A stretch of 48,392 nt of DNA from Variovorax paradoxus (lineage in GTDB: Bacteria; Pseudomonadota; Gammaproteobacteria; Burkholderiales; Burkholderiaceae_C), in assembly GCF_018614955.1 (NCBI RefSeq), contig NZ_JAGGNV010000101.1, forward strand, positions 1 through 48,392, written 5' to 3'. The translations under genes and the position numbers were made by a program. Numbering within the stretch: the first letter of the stretch is position 1; every line of letters begins with the position of its first letter. The notes below the pieces were generated by a model. The model worked only from the letters and a program-made list of their open reading frames with translations, was not told the origin of the DNA and searched no databases. This document shows, one piece after another, positions 1 through 9,095 of the stretch.

Positions 1-231
1 AAGGCGTCGGGTCCATACATGAAGGTAATGAATGCGCAGCATCGTCTCGATGGCAAACGGCGGGCGACCGGTCTTCGCCCGAGGTGCATGCGGCTCGACG
101 ATCTGCGCCAGTGCACTCCACGGTACGACCCGATCCATCTCGTCGAGAAACTCGCGCTTGCGCGTCTTCTTCGTCGACAAGTTCAGGCCCAGGCCAAGCT
201 GATTCGGGAGCGCTGCGCGTTTGGAAATCAT
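1..231 (-). CDS. IS5-family transposase, N-terminal 77 residues, cut by the window edge
   Basis: Reading leftwards from ATG at 231 gives 77 residues that stay open to the edge. The stretch STKKTRKREFLDEMDRVVPW followed by GRPPFAIETMLRIHYL is the conserved N-terminal block of IS5-group DDE transposases, which precedes the catalytic domain. A stop codon in frame at 241-243 makes 231 the likely start. The last dozen residues before the edge match the family less well than the rest, so the reading frame could be damaged further left. The catalytic D, D and E residues are not in the window. Function: cut-and-paste transposition of its own element. Confidence 0.75.
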   Translation of the reverse strand, partial: MISKRAALPNQLGLGLNLSTKKTRKREFLDEMDRVVPWSALAQIVEPHAPRAKTGRPPFAIETMLRIHYLHVWTRRL

Positions 232-275
232 GGCATCGGATCATGCAAAGGTCGGGCCTGTTTTGCAAACCTTCC
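1..275 (-). mobile_element. IS5-family insertion sequence, one end only
   Basis: The element runs off the left edge of the window. Its visible end reads GGAAGGTTTGCAAAACAG inward from position 275 on the minus strand, and GGAAGGT is the classic tip of IS5 elements. The four bases just outside (276-279, TTAG) fit the YTAR target duplication made by this family. The other end and the second TTAG copy lie outside the window, so the duplication itself is not proven. Confidence 0.7.
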
Positions 276-279
276 TTAG

Positions 280-553
280 CGGCCCGGCCGCGGGAGGTCA
301 CCCCGGAGGTTTTGGCACGATGGAACATCGACCGCGCGACGCCGGAGCGTGGCGCATGATCGATGTGATGTGGGCGATGCATGAATACGACGCCACGTCG
401 GAAGTGTCGCGCTTGCAAGTTCCCACCGCAGTGGCTGGTCAGGCGCGCATCGAGATAGCACTGCCGTGCTCGCCACTACGCGTGCCGCAGCGCCGCGGTC
501 TACATTTCTCAAAAAAGAAAACTGCACACAACCGATGACTCTCGGCTACTTGG
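280..553. other. Flank of the IS5 end with no recognisable gene
   Basis: Between the IS5 end and the amidohydrolase stop there are open frames on both strands, but none has a family signature, a good ribosome site or typical codon use. I see no confident gene, hairpin terminator or promoter here. Confidence 0.5.
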
Positions 554-1528
554 CTATTTCAAAGCTGGTTCCTGCGCTCCCAGCCGCAGGACGCGGCGGG
601 CATTCGAATTGAGGATCTTTTCGCGGTCATGCTCTGACAGCTGGGCTCTTTCGATCCATTTGCTTCCCGCGCCGCTATTCGACAGGAATGGCCAGTCCAC
701 CGCGAACATGATCCGGTCAGCGCCGAGCTCCTGCAAGCAACAGAGCAGCGCCGCGTCAGAGAAGAAGCCGCTCGTCGTCACATAGAAGTGCTCGCTGAAG
801 TACCGTCGGAAGTCGTTGAACTGGTTGCCCCGCGAAAACGTTTCGTCCATCCGGCTGACGAGGAACGGGATGGCTTCGCCCATGTGACCAAGAATGAACC
901 TCAATTTCGGGTAGGCGTCGAGCGCCCCGCTGAGGATGAGGCGTATCGCCTGCGTGCCGGTTTCCATCGCGAATCCCCACGCCGCCATGGCGAACATCGG
1001 GTGCGACTTGGCGTAAGGCCCGAAGTACGCCTGGAGCACCGCCGGGTGTATTTCGGACGGGTGCAGGTAGATCGGAACATCCAGCGCCTCGGCCGCTTCC
1101 AAGATGGGCCAGAACTTCCGCTCGTCAAGGAAGCACCCCTCGGTCAGCCCATGAATCATCGCGCCGCGGAAGCCGAGCCGGGTCACGGCTCGCTCAAGTT
1201 CGCGCACAGCCGCATCGGGCGCCGCTGTTGGCAGCGAGGCAAACGCCGCGAAGCGCGTCGAATTCGCCTCGACGATGGCAGCTAGGCGATCGTTCACTCG
1301 ACGGGCGAGGTCCGGGGCGGTTGCCGCCGCAACAGCCTGGAGACCCGGAGGGGCATGCGAGAGCACTTGGATGTCGATGCCGGCCTCGTCCATTTCCTGC
1401 AGGCGCAACGAAGCGAAGTCCTCCAGTTGCCTGGAGAACCTCGACTTCGGTGCGCCAAGGAGGCCAATGACTTCGCCATCGACGTAGTGTTCTTCGATGG
1501 CGATGACTGTTTTTCCGCGGATAGACAT
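554..1528 (-). CDS. Amidohydrolase-2 (ACMSD-type) metal-dependent hydrolase or decarboxylase
   Basis: A 324-residue TIM-barrel protein of the amidohydrolase 2 family, which includes ACMSD and gamma-resorcylate/2,3-dihydroxybenzoate decarboxylases. Seen: an N-terminal EEHYVDG motif in place of the usual metal-binding HxH start, IYLHPSEIHP near residue 175, GHMGEAIPF near 240 (active-site His) and FAVDWPF near 295 with the conserved Asp. Length is normal. The start is supported by AGGAGAA about eight bases upstream. It is transcribed away from the Bug gene at 1909, and a palindromic operator-like site lies about 100 bases upstream. The chemistry is decarboxylation or hydrolysis of a small aromatic or cyclic acid; the substrate cannot be told from sequence. 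Confidence 0.85.
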   Translation of the reverse strand: MSIRGKTVIAIEEHYVDGEVIGLLGAPKSRFSRQLEDFASLRLQEMDEAGIDIQVLSHAPPGLQAVAAATAPDLARRVNDRLAAIVEANSTRFAAFASLPTAAPDAAVRELERAVTRLGFRGAMIHGLTEGCFLDERKFWPILEAAEALDVPIYLHPSEIHPAVLQAYFGPYAKSHPMFAMAAWGFAMETGTQAIRLILSGALDAYPKLRFILGHMGEAIPFLVSRMDETFSRGNQFNDFRRYFSEHFYVTTSGFFSDAALLCCLQELGADRIMFAVDWPFLSNSGAGSKWIERAQLSEHDREKILNSNARRVLRLGAQEPALK

Positions 1529-1627
1529 TCTCTTGTTCTCCTTGATTGATCGTCGGAGCAGCAGCCGACATTGTCCCTAGGGCCGATACCTGCTCGAACA
1601 ACGACGGCACAAGCCCAGCATAGGCAG

Positions 1628-1647
1628 TTGACTGGTCAATCGATTAG
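1628..1647. promoter_or_regulatory. Operator-like palindromes between the amidohydrolase and the first Bug gene
   Basis: TTGACTGGTCAA (1628-1639) is a perfect inverted repeat and overlaps a second one, AATCGATT (1638-1645). The ATCGATT/GTCAA content resembles the TGATCGATCA sites at 1767 and 13094. Inferred to be a weaker or differently spaced copy of the same TetR-type operator, acting on the leftward amidohydrolase transcript. Confidence 0.45.
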
Positions 1648-1755
1648 AACACGATCAAGGCGCCGCTGCCGCCCTTCGTCCCGGGGGAGCTTCGTCACTC
1701 AGGGAATGTCCTTATACAGGGTGGAAAACCCCGAGTTCGCCTGCGTTCGGCGACC

Positions 1756-1784
1756 TTGACCTAGTGTGATCGATCAGTCAATAT
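1756..1784 (+). promoter_or_regulatory. Promoter with a palindromic operator in its spacer, upstream of Bug 1909
   Basis: TTGACC (1756-1761), exactly 17 bases, then CAATAT (1779-1784) form a sigma-70-like promoter. The spacer holds the perfect palindrome TGATCGATCA (1767-1776). The same layout recurs before the cupin (10675-10703) and the aldehyde dehydrogenase (13089-13117). A repressor bound here would cover RNA polymerase contacts, which suits TetR control. Confidence 0.65.
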
Positions 1785-1908
1785 TGGCTTTCCGCGGGAT
1801 CTGGCTCGAGCTGATTTTTCAGCGGGTTGTGCATGGGGTCGCCTGGGCACGTCCGCCTTGATCAGCGGTAGTCGAAGTGCCGCGCAAGCCTTCTTGAATG
1901 GAAACTGA

Positions 1909-2871
1909 ATGAGCAACGTTCTGAAAACCGTGCTGGTCTTTTGTGGCCTCCTTGCTTCCGTTGGAACTGTCGGCGCGCAAGCGACCGACGGCTTCCCGAA
2001 CAGGCCCATCGAAATGATCTATCCCTATCCGCCGGGCAGCGGAGCCGGCAACTTTGCGCGGGCGTTTGCTGCCGAGGCAGGCAAGGAGATGGGGCAACCA
2101 TGGATCGTCCTGAACAGGGAAGGGGCGGCCGGGGTCCTCGGAATCACGTCGCTGGCTCGTGCAAAGCCGGATGGCTACACCGTCAGCTTTTCGGCGGCGA
2201 CGCCAATGACCAGTTCACGCTTCGTCAACTCGAACGTTCCGTTCACGAACGATCAGATCGAACCGTTGTGCGAAGTTTTCCAGAACGTCTTTGCGATCGC
2301 GGTCAGGCGAGACTCGCCGATCCGGAACCTGGAAGACCTGATCGCCCGTGCGAAGGCGGCCCCCGGGGCCATTGCTTACGGGCACGCCGGTCGGGTCAGT
2401 CCCGCCCACCTGGGGGTGGCGCGCCTGGAGCAGGCAGCCAACATCAAGCTCAATACCATTCCCTATCGAGGCGACATCCCGCTGTTGACCGACCTCATGG
2501 GCGGCGCGGTGAGTTTTGGCGCGATCGGGGTCAACACCATCATGGGCAAGGACGTGCGCGTTCTTGCCGTCCTCTCGAGCAAGAGGCACCCAGCGCTGCC
2601 TGACGTGCCCTCCGTGGCCGAACTGGGCTATCCAGCCATTACACAAGGCATCTTTGGCCTGTTCCTTCCGGCAGGGACCCCACGGCCGATCTTCAACCGC
2701 TACGCAGATGTCTGCCAGAAGGTCGCAGCCTCTCCTGCAATCGAAGCGCTCGCCCGCAATACTTTCCAGGTGATGAGTTATGCGGATGCAAAGGAATTCA
2801 AGTCCTTGCTCGACGCGACCATCAAGGAGTACACGGCCATTGTTCCCTCGCTCGACCTGGATAAGAACTGA
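1909..2871 (+). CDS. Bug/TctC-family periplasmic solute-binding protein
   Basis: 320 residues with an N-terminal Sec signal peptide that ends near GTVGAQA. The mature protein begins FPNRPIEMIYPYPPGSGAGN, the Bug-family opening that forms the first substrate loop, and continues with GAAGVLG and KPDGYT. These proteins bind carboxylated solutes in the periplasm for tripartite tricarboxylate (TctABC) transporters. No TctA or TctB gene is nearby. It is the first gene after the promoter at 1756 and is followed 87 bases later by the molybdenum hydroxylase genes, so it probably captures that enzyme's substrate. The ribosome site is weak. The cysteines within the mature chain are unusual for the family. 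Confidence 0.9.
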   Translation: MSNVLKTVLVFCGLLASVGTVGAQATDGFPNRPIEMIYPYPPGSGAGNFARAFAAEAGKEMGQPWIVLNREGAAGVLGITSLARAKPDGYTVSFSAATPMTSSRFVNSNVPFTNDQIEPLCEVFQNVFAIAVRRDSPIRNLEDLIARAKAAPGAIAYGHAGRVSPAHLGVARLEQAANIKLNTIPYRGDIPLLTDLMGGAVSFGAIGVNTIMGKDVRVLAVLSSKRHPALPDVPSVAELGYPAITQGIFGLFLPAGTPRPIFNRYADVCQKVAASPAIEALARNTFQVMSYADAKEFKSLLDATIKEYTAIVPSLDLDKN

Positions 2872-2958
2872 TGCGGCATGGCACGTCCAGGGGGCGGGGA
2901 TGTCCTCGATCCGGCACCGGGACACGGGGTATTTTGTTTCGATTGACGCCGAAGAACA

Positions 2959-3468
2959 ATGAGGGCGGAAGGGACCATCCAGATGGAATCAGGAAGTGAG
3001 TGCACTCCTTTGGAGCTGACGGTGAACGGGCAGGTTCAGCGGCTGGCCGTTGATTCCAGGACGCCTCTGCTCTACGTTTTGAGGGATGAATGCGGCCTGT
3101 CCTCTCCCAAGTTCGGGTGTGGGAAAGGGATCTGCGGCGCGTGCACTGTGCATGTGGACGGCCGGGCCATGCAATCCTGCGAGACGCCCCTGTCCGCTGC
3201 GGAAGGCCGAAGCGTCACCACGCTCGAGGGGCTTGCTCCGGCAGCGGGTGCGCTGCACTCAGTGCAGGCGGCATTCGCGCGGCACGGAGCTATCCAGTGC
3301 GGATACTGCATTGCCGGCGTCATGATGACGCTCGTTGCGCTCAAGGCGCGCCAGCCGCATTGCACGCCAGAGCAATTGGGGGCCGAACTCGCCGAGCGGC
3401 ACTTATGCCGCTGCGGAACGCACGCCCGAATCCTCGCCGCCGCGCAAGAATTTCTCGCAGCCCCTTGA
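2959..3468 (+). CDS. Xanthine-dehydrogenase-family (2Fe-2S) small subunit (IorA type)
   Basis: 169 residues. The plant-type ferredoxin cluster is visible in FGCGKGICGACTVH plus the later SC, and the second helical [2Fe-2S] domain has CGYC and HLCRCG. These are the two iron-sulfur clusters of the small subunit of isoquinoline 1-oxidoreductase or nicotinate dehydrogenase, which pass electrons from the Mo site. An in-frame ATG at 2983 has a better placed GGAAGGGA ribosome site and may be the true start, which would shorten the protein by eight residues. It is followed by the large subunit 40 bases later. No FAD subunit or XdhC-type maturation factor is present nearby, so electrons probably go to an outside acceptor. 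Confidence 0.93.
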   Translation: MRAEGTIQMESGSECTPLELTVNGQVQRLAVDSRTPLLYVLRDECGLSSPKFGCGKGICGACTVHVDGRAMQSCETPLSAAEGRSVTTLEGLAPAAGALHSVQAAFARHGAIQCGYCIAGVMMTLVALKARQPHCTPEQLGAELAERHLCRCGTHARILAAAQEFLAAP

Positions 3469-3508
3469 AGACTGCGCTGCCGGAACGCCCCTGGAGACTG
3501 ACGACACA

Positions 3509-5626
3509 ATGCCCGCAGCAACCTTACCCATCAGCCTGGCGAACAACCCACGACTGTCGTCGTGGTTCGCTTTCCTCGACGCGGACAGCATCGAAGTGCG
3601 AACCGGCAAAGTTGAAATCGGGCAGGGCATCGTGACAGCGCTCCTGCAGATCGCATCCGATGCGCTCGGACTCGATCCCAGGACCCTCAGCATCTGTTCG
3701 GGCACCACAGCAGATGGTCCGAACGAATCCTATACGGCGGGGAGCCTTTCCATCGAGGTTGGCGGCGCCGCGATGCGGCTGGTGTGCACGGAAATCCGGA
3801 CTCTCTTTGCGCTTGCTGCCGCCCATCGCTTGCGTGTCGCCCCGGAAGAGGTGGAGATGCAGGACGGTGCGTTCGTCTCTGCGCACTCGCCGGACACCTT
3901 CACGTATTTCGACCTGCGTTCATCAGTCGATCTCGGGCGCGATTACGGCGGATTGCCGCCACTGGCTGACCCGGGCCTCCGCTGGGTGGGGAGCGCCTTG
4001 CCACGGCTGGATCTCGAAAGAAAGCTGCGCGGCGAGGGGTTCGTGCACGACCTGCGCGTCCCAGGCATGACCCACGCGCGCGTCATCCGTCCGCCACGGG
4101 CCGGCGCGGTGTTGGCGCACGCGGACGTCGCTGCCCTGAAAGCGCTTCGGGGCGTGAGTGATGTCGTCGTCGACGGCAGCTTCGTCGCCGTCTGCGCGGC
4201 CCGGGAGTACGACGCCGTGCGTGCACAGGAACAAGCAGGGGCCCACCTACAATGGTCCGCAGGCCACTCGCTCCCGCTGCCGGGATCGCTGGATGACCAT
4301 CTGCGTTCGCTGGCAACGACGGACACGACGATACGTGCGACAGGCGACGGCGCATCGTCTGCTCCCAGCGGGACGCTGAGGGCGCGCTACCTGCGGCCCT
4401 ACCTTGCGCATGCCTCCATCGGCACCTGTTGCGCGCTTGCCGTGCCGGAGGGAGAGGCGCTGGTGCTGTACACGCACAGCCAGGGCGTGTATCCCCTGCG
4501 GGGTGCCGTCGCCACGGTGCTGAACCTGCCGAAGGAAGCAATCACCGTGGTGCACGGGCATGGAGCCGGCTGCTACGGTCACAACGGCGCTGACGATGTC
4601 GCGTTGGAAGCAGCCCTGGTCGCCCGTGCAACAGGGCGCCCCGTGCGTCTTTGCTGGAGCCGCGCCGAAGAATTTGCATGGGCGCCAGTCTCCACCGCAA
4701 TGGCGGTAGATATCGAGGCGGCCGCGGACGATGCGGGGCGTGTCATCTACTGGCGTGAGGCTGCCACCAGCGCCACACATACCGCCAGGCCGGGCTGGGG
4801 TGGCGAAGGTGTTAATCTGCTTGCTGCAAGCCAGCTAGCACGTCCGTTTGCCCCCGGACCCGTGTTCGATGCCCCGCTGGAACCCAATGGCGGCGGCGGG
4901 GTGCGGAACATCGTGCCGATCTACGCATTCGAGAACACCCACATTGCCTTTCGGTTCGCCACGGCGCCGCCGCTGCGGGTCTCTGCATTCCGCAGCCTCG
5001 GCGCCCACGCCAATGTGTTCGCCATCGAGTCGATGCTGAACGAATTGGCTTCGGCCAAGAGAATGTGCCCGCTGGAACTCCGGCTTGCGAACTTGCAGGA
5101 CCCGCGCGGGCGTCGTGTGCTCGAAGCAGTTGCGAAAGATGCTGGCTGGGACGGTCGACGTCAGGGCAACGGAGACTGGGGTTGGGGCATCGGGTTCGGC
5201 CGGTACAAGAACAAGTCCGCCTACTTTGCCGCCGTTGTGGAGGTGGAGGTCACCCACCGACTGCGCGTGCGCAAGGTGACTGCTGCCGTCGACTGTGGGC
5301 TCGTCGTCAACCCGGACGGGGCGATCAACCAGATCGAGGGGGGCATTCTGCAGGCGATCAGTTGCACGCTGAAGGAAGCTGTGCAGTGGGATGCAGAAGG
5401 TATCAGCTCTCGCGACTGGGAGGCCTACCCCATCCTTCGCTTCGATGAAGTGCCGGAGTTGAACGTACGGTTGATCGGGGTTAGCAGCGACCCCCCGGTC
5501 GGTGTGGGCGAGTGCGCCATGGGCCCCATCGCAGGAGCAATCGCCAACGCAATTGCGCATGCCACCGGTCTGCGCGCGCGTGAGATGCCTGTCACGTTCG
5601 AGCGCTTGACAGCGCTTGCCGGCTGA
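3509..5626 (+). CDS. Molybdopterin-binding large subunit of a xanthine-dehydrogenase-family hydroxylase (IorB type)
   Basis: 705 residues from ATG 3509; the frame is open upstream but overlaps the small-subunit gene. The order of segments (GKVEIGQG near residue 35, a central domain, then a C-terminal cofactor domain) matches isoquinoline 1-oxidoreductase beta subunits. GVGECAMGP near residue 670 carries the conserved catalytic Glu. It would hydroxylate an N-heteroaromatic ring or oxidise an aldehyde using water, with small subunit 2959 as electron carrier. The fused cytochrome c domains of some nicotinate dehydrogenase B subunits are absent. No signal peptide is seen. The substrate is unknown; placement between two Bug genes suggests an imported ring acid. 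Confidence 0.9.
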   Translation: MPAATLPISLANNPRLSSWFAFLDADSIEVRTGKVEIGQGIVTALLQIASDALGLDPRTLSICSGTTADGPNESYTAGSLSIEVGGAAMRLVCTEIRTLFALAAAHRLRVAPEEVEMQDGAFVSAHSPDTFTYFDLRSSVDLGRDYGGLPPLADPGLRWVGSALPRLDLERKLRGEGFVHDLRVPGMTHARVIRPPRAGAVLAHADVAALKALRGVSDVVVDGSFVAVCAAREYDAVRAQEQAGAHLQWSAGHSLPLPGSLDDHLRSLATTDTTIRATGDGASSAPSGTLRARYLRPYLAHASIGTCCALAVPEGEALVLYTHSQGVYPLRGAVATVLNLPKEAITVVHGHGAGCYGHNGADDVALEAALVARATGRPVRLCWSRAEEFAWAPVSTAMAVDIEAAADDAGRVIYWREAATSATHTARPGWGGEGVNLLAASQLARPFAPGPVFDAPLEPNGGGGVRNIVPIYAFENTHIAFRFATAPPLRVSAFRSLGAHANVFAIESMLNELASAKRMCPLELRLANLQDPRGRRVLEAVAKDAGWDGRRQGNGDWGWGIGFGRYKNKSAYFAAVVEVEVTHRLRVRKVTAAVDCGLVVNPDGAINQIEGGILQAISCTLKEAVQWDAEGISSRDWEAYPILRFDEVPELNVRLIGVSSDPPVGVGECAMGPIAGAIANAIAHATGLRAREMPVTFERLTALAG

Positions 5627-6117
5627 CCCTTTCTGCGTGTGGGCAATCCTGGAAAGGCCGGCACCGTTCTGGCGAACTGCACAACGTCTCTCGTCTCCGC
5701 GCGCGCGGCCTGGACGCTTGATCTCGGCACCGCTTTCTGGAGAAACATCAATGAACTTGAACATCTATCGGCTGCTCGCGCTGGCTGCGCTGCTCGCGTC
5801 TTCATACGTCGGGAGCGCCGCTGCCGCGGATTGGGCACCGACACGGCCGATGAAAATCATCGTTCCGTTCAATGCGGGCGCCGCCGCGGACACGACGGCC
5901 CGAACACTCGCCGAGAGGCCGGCAGCCCAGCTGGGTCAGCCCGTTGTGGTTGATAACCGCGGCAGTGCCGGCGGAATCATCGGGACCTGCGCCGGTGCAA
6001 CCAGTCCCGCAGATGGACACACGTTGATGATCGGCACGGATGCCAACCTGGCCATCGCTCCGCAGCTCCAGTCAGTGCCATTCAATCCGATCAAGGACTT
6101 CCAGCCGGTGAGCCTAG

Positions 6118-7433
6118 CAGGCTGCTGAAATACCTCACTCGAAAGTCCGCCGTAAGTGGGCCTGGGGCGTTGTCTTTGCAGACCCACAAAACCTCCTCCA
6201 ATGCGCGGCCCTGACACATTCACCGAAGGTTTGTTCACCATGAGACGGCTGGACGACTTCGTTCCCGCCGACCATCCACTGCGCCGCATCCGAGTGATGG
6301 TCAACGAGGCGCTGGCCAAGATGGACGAGTTGTTCTCTCGGATGTACGAGGCCGACGTCAAGGGCGGACGCCCGAGCATCGCGCCGGAGAAGCTGCTGCG
6401 TGCGATGCTGCTGCAGATCCTGTTCAGCGTCCGCTCGGAACGCCAGCTCATGGAGCAGACGCAGTACAACATGCTGTTTCGCTGGTTCATCGGCCTGGCG
6501 ATGGACGACGCGGTGTGGGTGCCGACGGTGTTCAGCAAGAACCGCCAGCGCCTGATCGAACACGACGCGGTGGTCGCCTTCTTCAACGAAGTGCTGGAGA
6601 CGGCCGAGAACAAGGACTGGTTGTCGGGTGAGCACTTCAGCGTCGACGGCACGCTGATCCAGGCCTGGGCCGGACACAAGAGCTTCGTTCGCAAGGACGG
6701 TGAGGACGACGGCGACAGTGGCGGTGACTTCAGGGGGCAGTGACGCAGCAACGAAACGCACGAGTCGAAGAGCGATCCCGATTCAAGGCTGTACCGCAAG
6801 GGCAAGACCGCCAGCGAGCTGCGCTACATGGGGCACACGCTCACCGACAACCGTCACGGCCTGGTCGTCAATGCCATGGTCACGCAGGCCGACGGCTTTG
6901 CCGAACGTGAAGCGGCCAAGGCCATGATCTGGGACGCCCGTCAAGCAGCGGCGAGTGCGGATACCGAGGTCACGCTCGGCGCCGACAAGGGCTATGACGC
7001 GGCCGAGTTCATCGAGGCGCTCAAGCGCATGAAGGTCACGCCGCATGTGGCGCAGAACAAGGCGGGGCGTCGCTCGGCGGTGGCCGATGAGATCGCGCAG
7101 AGCGAGGGCTATGCGATCTCTCAGCGCAAGCGCAAGCTCATCGAGCAAGGCTTCGGCTGGGCCAAGTTCGTTGGCCCCATCCGACAGGTGACGGTGCGCG
7201 GCATCAAGAAGGTCGACCAGTTGTTCGTGCTGACGATGGCCGCCTACAACTTGGTGCGCATGCGGACCTTGGCAGAAGTCCGTCCGTTGGCTCCGTAGGG
7301 GTCAGCGAGAGCCGCAAACGGGCCTCAAAAGCGGGAAAACAGGAATGGCAGCGGACTTGGGGCGCCGAAATCACAAGAATGCCGTCTTCAGTGCGCTGGG
7401 CGCCTTTGGCGTGCCTGGTACTTCAGCAGCCTG
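6118..7433 (+). mobile_element. IS1182/IS5-superfamily insertion sequence, complete, 1316 bp
   Basis: The ends are inverted repeats: CAGGCTGCTGAAATA at 6118 and, read on the minus strand, CAGGCTGCTGAAGTA at 7433 (one mismatch in 15). CTAG flanks both sides (6114-6117 and 7434-7437) and is the target duplication. Because CTAG is its own complement, the exact tip could be drawn a few bases outward. It carries one transposase gene that holds an internal stop. Confidence 0.93.
6201..7298 (+). pseudogene. DDE transposase with an in-frame TGA
   Basis: From ATG 6201 the frame encodes the IS1182/IS5-type N-terminus (RRLDDFVPADHPLRRI, RSERQLMEQ), the first catalytic Asp in FSVDGTLIQAW, then stops at TGA 6741-6743. 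The same frame continues with no shift (RSNETHESKSDPDSRLYRKG, LGADKGYDAAEF with the second Asp, EQGFGWAKFVG with the Glu) to TAG 7296-7298. The stop occupies the place of a basic residue before RSN in relatives, so one CGA-to-TGA change explains it. The protein would be 365 residues if that codon were read. As it stands the product lacks two catalytic residues. Confidence 0.88.
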
Positions 7434-8066
7434 CTAGTGGTCAGTCTCCCGCTCGTGCTGGTCGTGAACCCTCAGAAGACACCAGTCCAGTCGCTGAAGG
7501 ATCTGATCGCGCGAGCCAAGGCTGAGCATGGCAAGCTCGTGTTCGCCACTTCGGGAAACGGCTCGTCGCACCACATGGCCATGGAGTTGTTCCAAAGGCA
7601 GGCAGGCGTCAAGTTCCTGTACGTTCCCTACAAAGGCGCGGCACAGGCCTTGACGGATGTCCTGTCAGGCGAAGCACATGTAATGTTCAGCTCGCTTGGT
7701 CCCGTGCTGCCGCACATCCGCAGCGGCAAGCTAATAAGGGTGCTGGCGGTGACGGACACCCAGCGCGTGCAGCAACTTCCCGATGTACCAACCTTGGCGG
7801 AGGCCGGTGTTCGGGGACACGAATTCAGTCTCTGGCAGGGGTTGTTCTATCCAGCACAAGTACCGAAAGACGCAGTCACGCGGGTGAGTGCGGAGGTTGC
7901 GGAAATTCTCGCCATGCCTGATGTTGCGACCCGCTTCGCCGAACTCGGATACCGGGTTGTTGGCAGCACTCCCGACGTCATGTCAAAGCGGATGCTCAGC
8001 GACTATTCCCGATACGGGAAGATCATACGTGATGCCAACATGAAGGCGGACTAACCACATGACCTG

Positions 8067-9080
8067 TCAGCGCCGAAGCCCGGTGTAATGGTAGCGCGCG
8101 TGATCCGCGAGCATCAGAGACCACTCGCCCCAAGCGGTGGACAGGTGCGAACGGTGGTCAGGATGTGCGATCGAGATCAGGGCTTCCGCGCGAGCGGAGA
8201 TCGACAGCCCACGCAGCTCCGCGATCCCATGCTCCGTGATGACCGCGTCGGCCAAGAAGCGACGCAGGGTGCACAGTCCGTCACTGCTGATAGCCGGCAC
8301 GATGCGCGAAGACTGGCCGCGCCGCGCAGTCGAAGGCAAGCAGATGAGGAGCCGACCACTCGAAGAGACTTGACTGCCTTGTGCGAAGGCCGGGAGGCCA
8401 CCGGCACCCGCGAGGAGGCTGCCAGCGCTACGCTCTGAATTCACCTGCCCGAAGAGGTCAACTTCGACGGCGCTGTTGATGGCGACGAACCGCGGAATGG
8501 TCGCAAGGACGTCGACGCCTTGGGTGTTCCGCACGTCGTCCAGGAAGACACGCCCCAGCGGGGCGACATTGTCGTAGAACCCAAGGTCCCCGAAGATGAC
8601 GCCCGCCACGATGCGGGCGTCGCGGGCCAGCGCACCACTGTCCCACAAGGTCTGAACTGCCGGCGAGATCATCCCCGAGTGAATCCGCAGCCGACGGTGC
8701 GAGCGCAGCGCCTTTGCGACTTCAGGCAGGACGGAGCCGATGCCGAACTGAAGCGTATCGCCGTCCCGGATGAGTCCACTTTCGCGCTGCGCGATCTGTT
8801 CGTTCACGGCACTCGCGGCAGGCTCTGCCAGCGTAAGTGGGGGGGCTCCAGCCTCAACAAAGGCGTCGAACTCCGAAACATGAACTCTGAAGCTCCTGTC
8901 GATTCGCGGCAACTCGGGGTTGAGGTGCCCCACGCGACGCAATGCACGTGACCAGACTAGGGGTAGGAAATCGCCGGACAGCCTGGGACTGCACCAGCCT
9001 TCTGCATTGGGGACAGTGAACTGACCGACAGCGCAGTCGTAGGGTGCGGCGCTCAGCAAGTAGCGCGCTACTGGGTAGTG
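8067..9080 (-). pseudogene. 5'-truncated acetyl-CoA hydrolase / 4-hydroxybutyrate CoA-transferase family gene
   Basis: The frame aligns closely and over its whole length with the intact copy at 40268-41527 (for example NSAVEVDLFGQVNSERS, GGLPAFAQGSQ, LADAVITEHGIAELRGLS). Homology starts only at YPVARYLLSAAPYDC, so about the first 105 residues are missing. In the same frame a stop lies at 9096-9098, the stop of the upstream CMD gene, so the break fused the remnant directly behind that gene. The remaining 330 codons have no frameshift. A TTG at 9057-9059 could start it, but without a good ribosome site. The missing part includes the N-terminal CoA-binding half domain, so activity is unlikely. 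Confidence 0.85.
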
Positions 9081-9095
9081 AGTGGAATGTCGGCG

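Larger units (their letters stand above)
5751..8054 (+). pseudogene. Bug/TctC solute-binding protein split by an IS insertion
   Basis: The 5' part (5751-6117) encodes a signal peptide ending ...SAAAADWAP and the Bug opening MKIIVPFNAGAAADTTAR, then QPVSL. The 3' part resumes at 7438 with VSLPLVLVVNPQKTP and runs through PYKGAAQALTDVLSGE to TAA at 8054. Removing the 1316-bp IS (6118-7433) and one CTAG copy joins the frame exactly (..CCG GTG AGC CTA GTG GTC..), giving 327 residues, the normal family length. So the gene was intact before the insertion. TGGAGA lies before ATG 5751. The truncated N-terminal product ends four codons into the IS. The 3' part could restart at GTG 7437 but would lack a signal peptide. 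Confidence 0.92.

Noticed and set aside
276..538. Open frames of 83-105 codons on both strands next to the IS5 end
   Set aside because: No family signature, no good ribosome site, and they overlap each other.
3335..3508. Upstream extension of the molybdenum large subunit
   Set aside because: It overlaps the iron-sulfur subunit's coding sequence in another frame. ATG 3509 gives the normal N-terminus.
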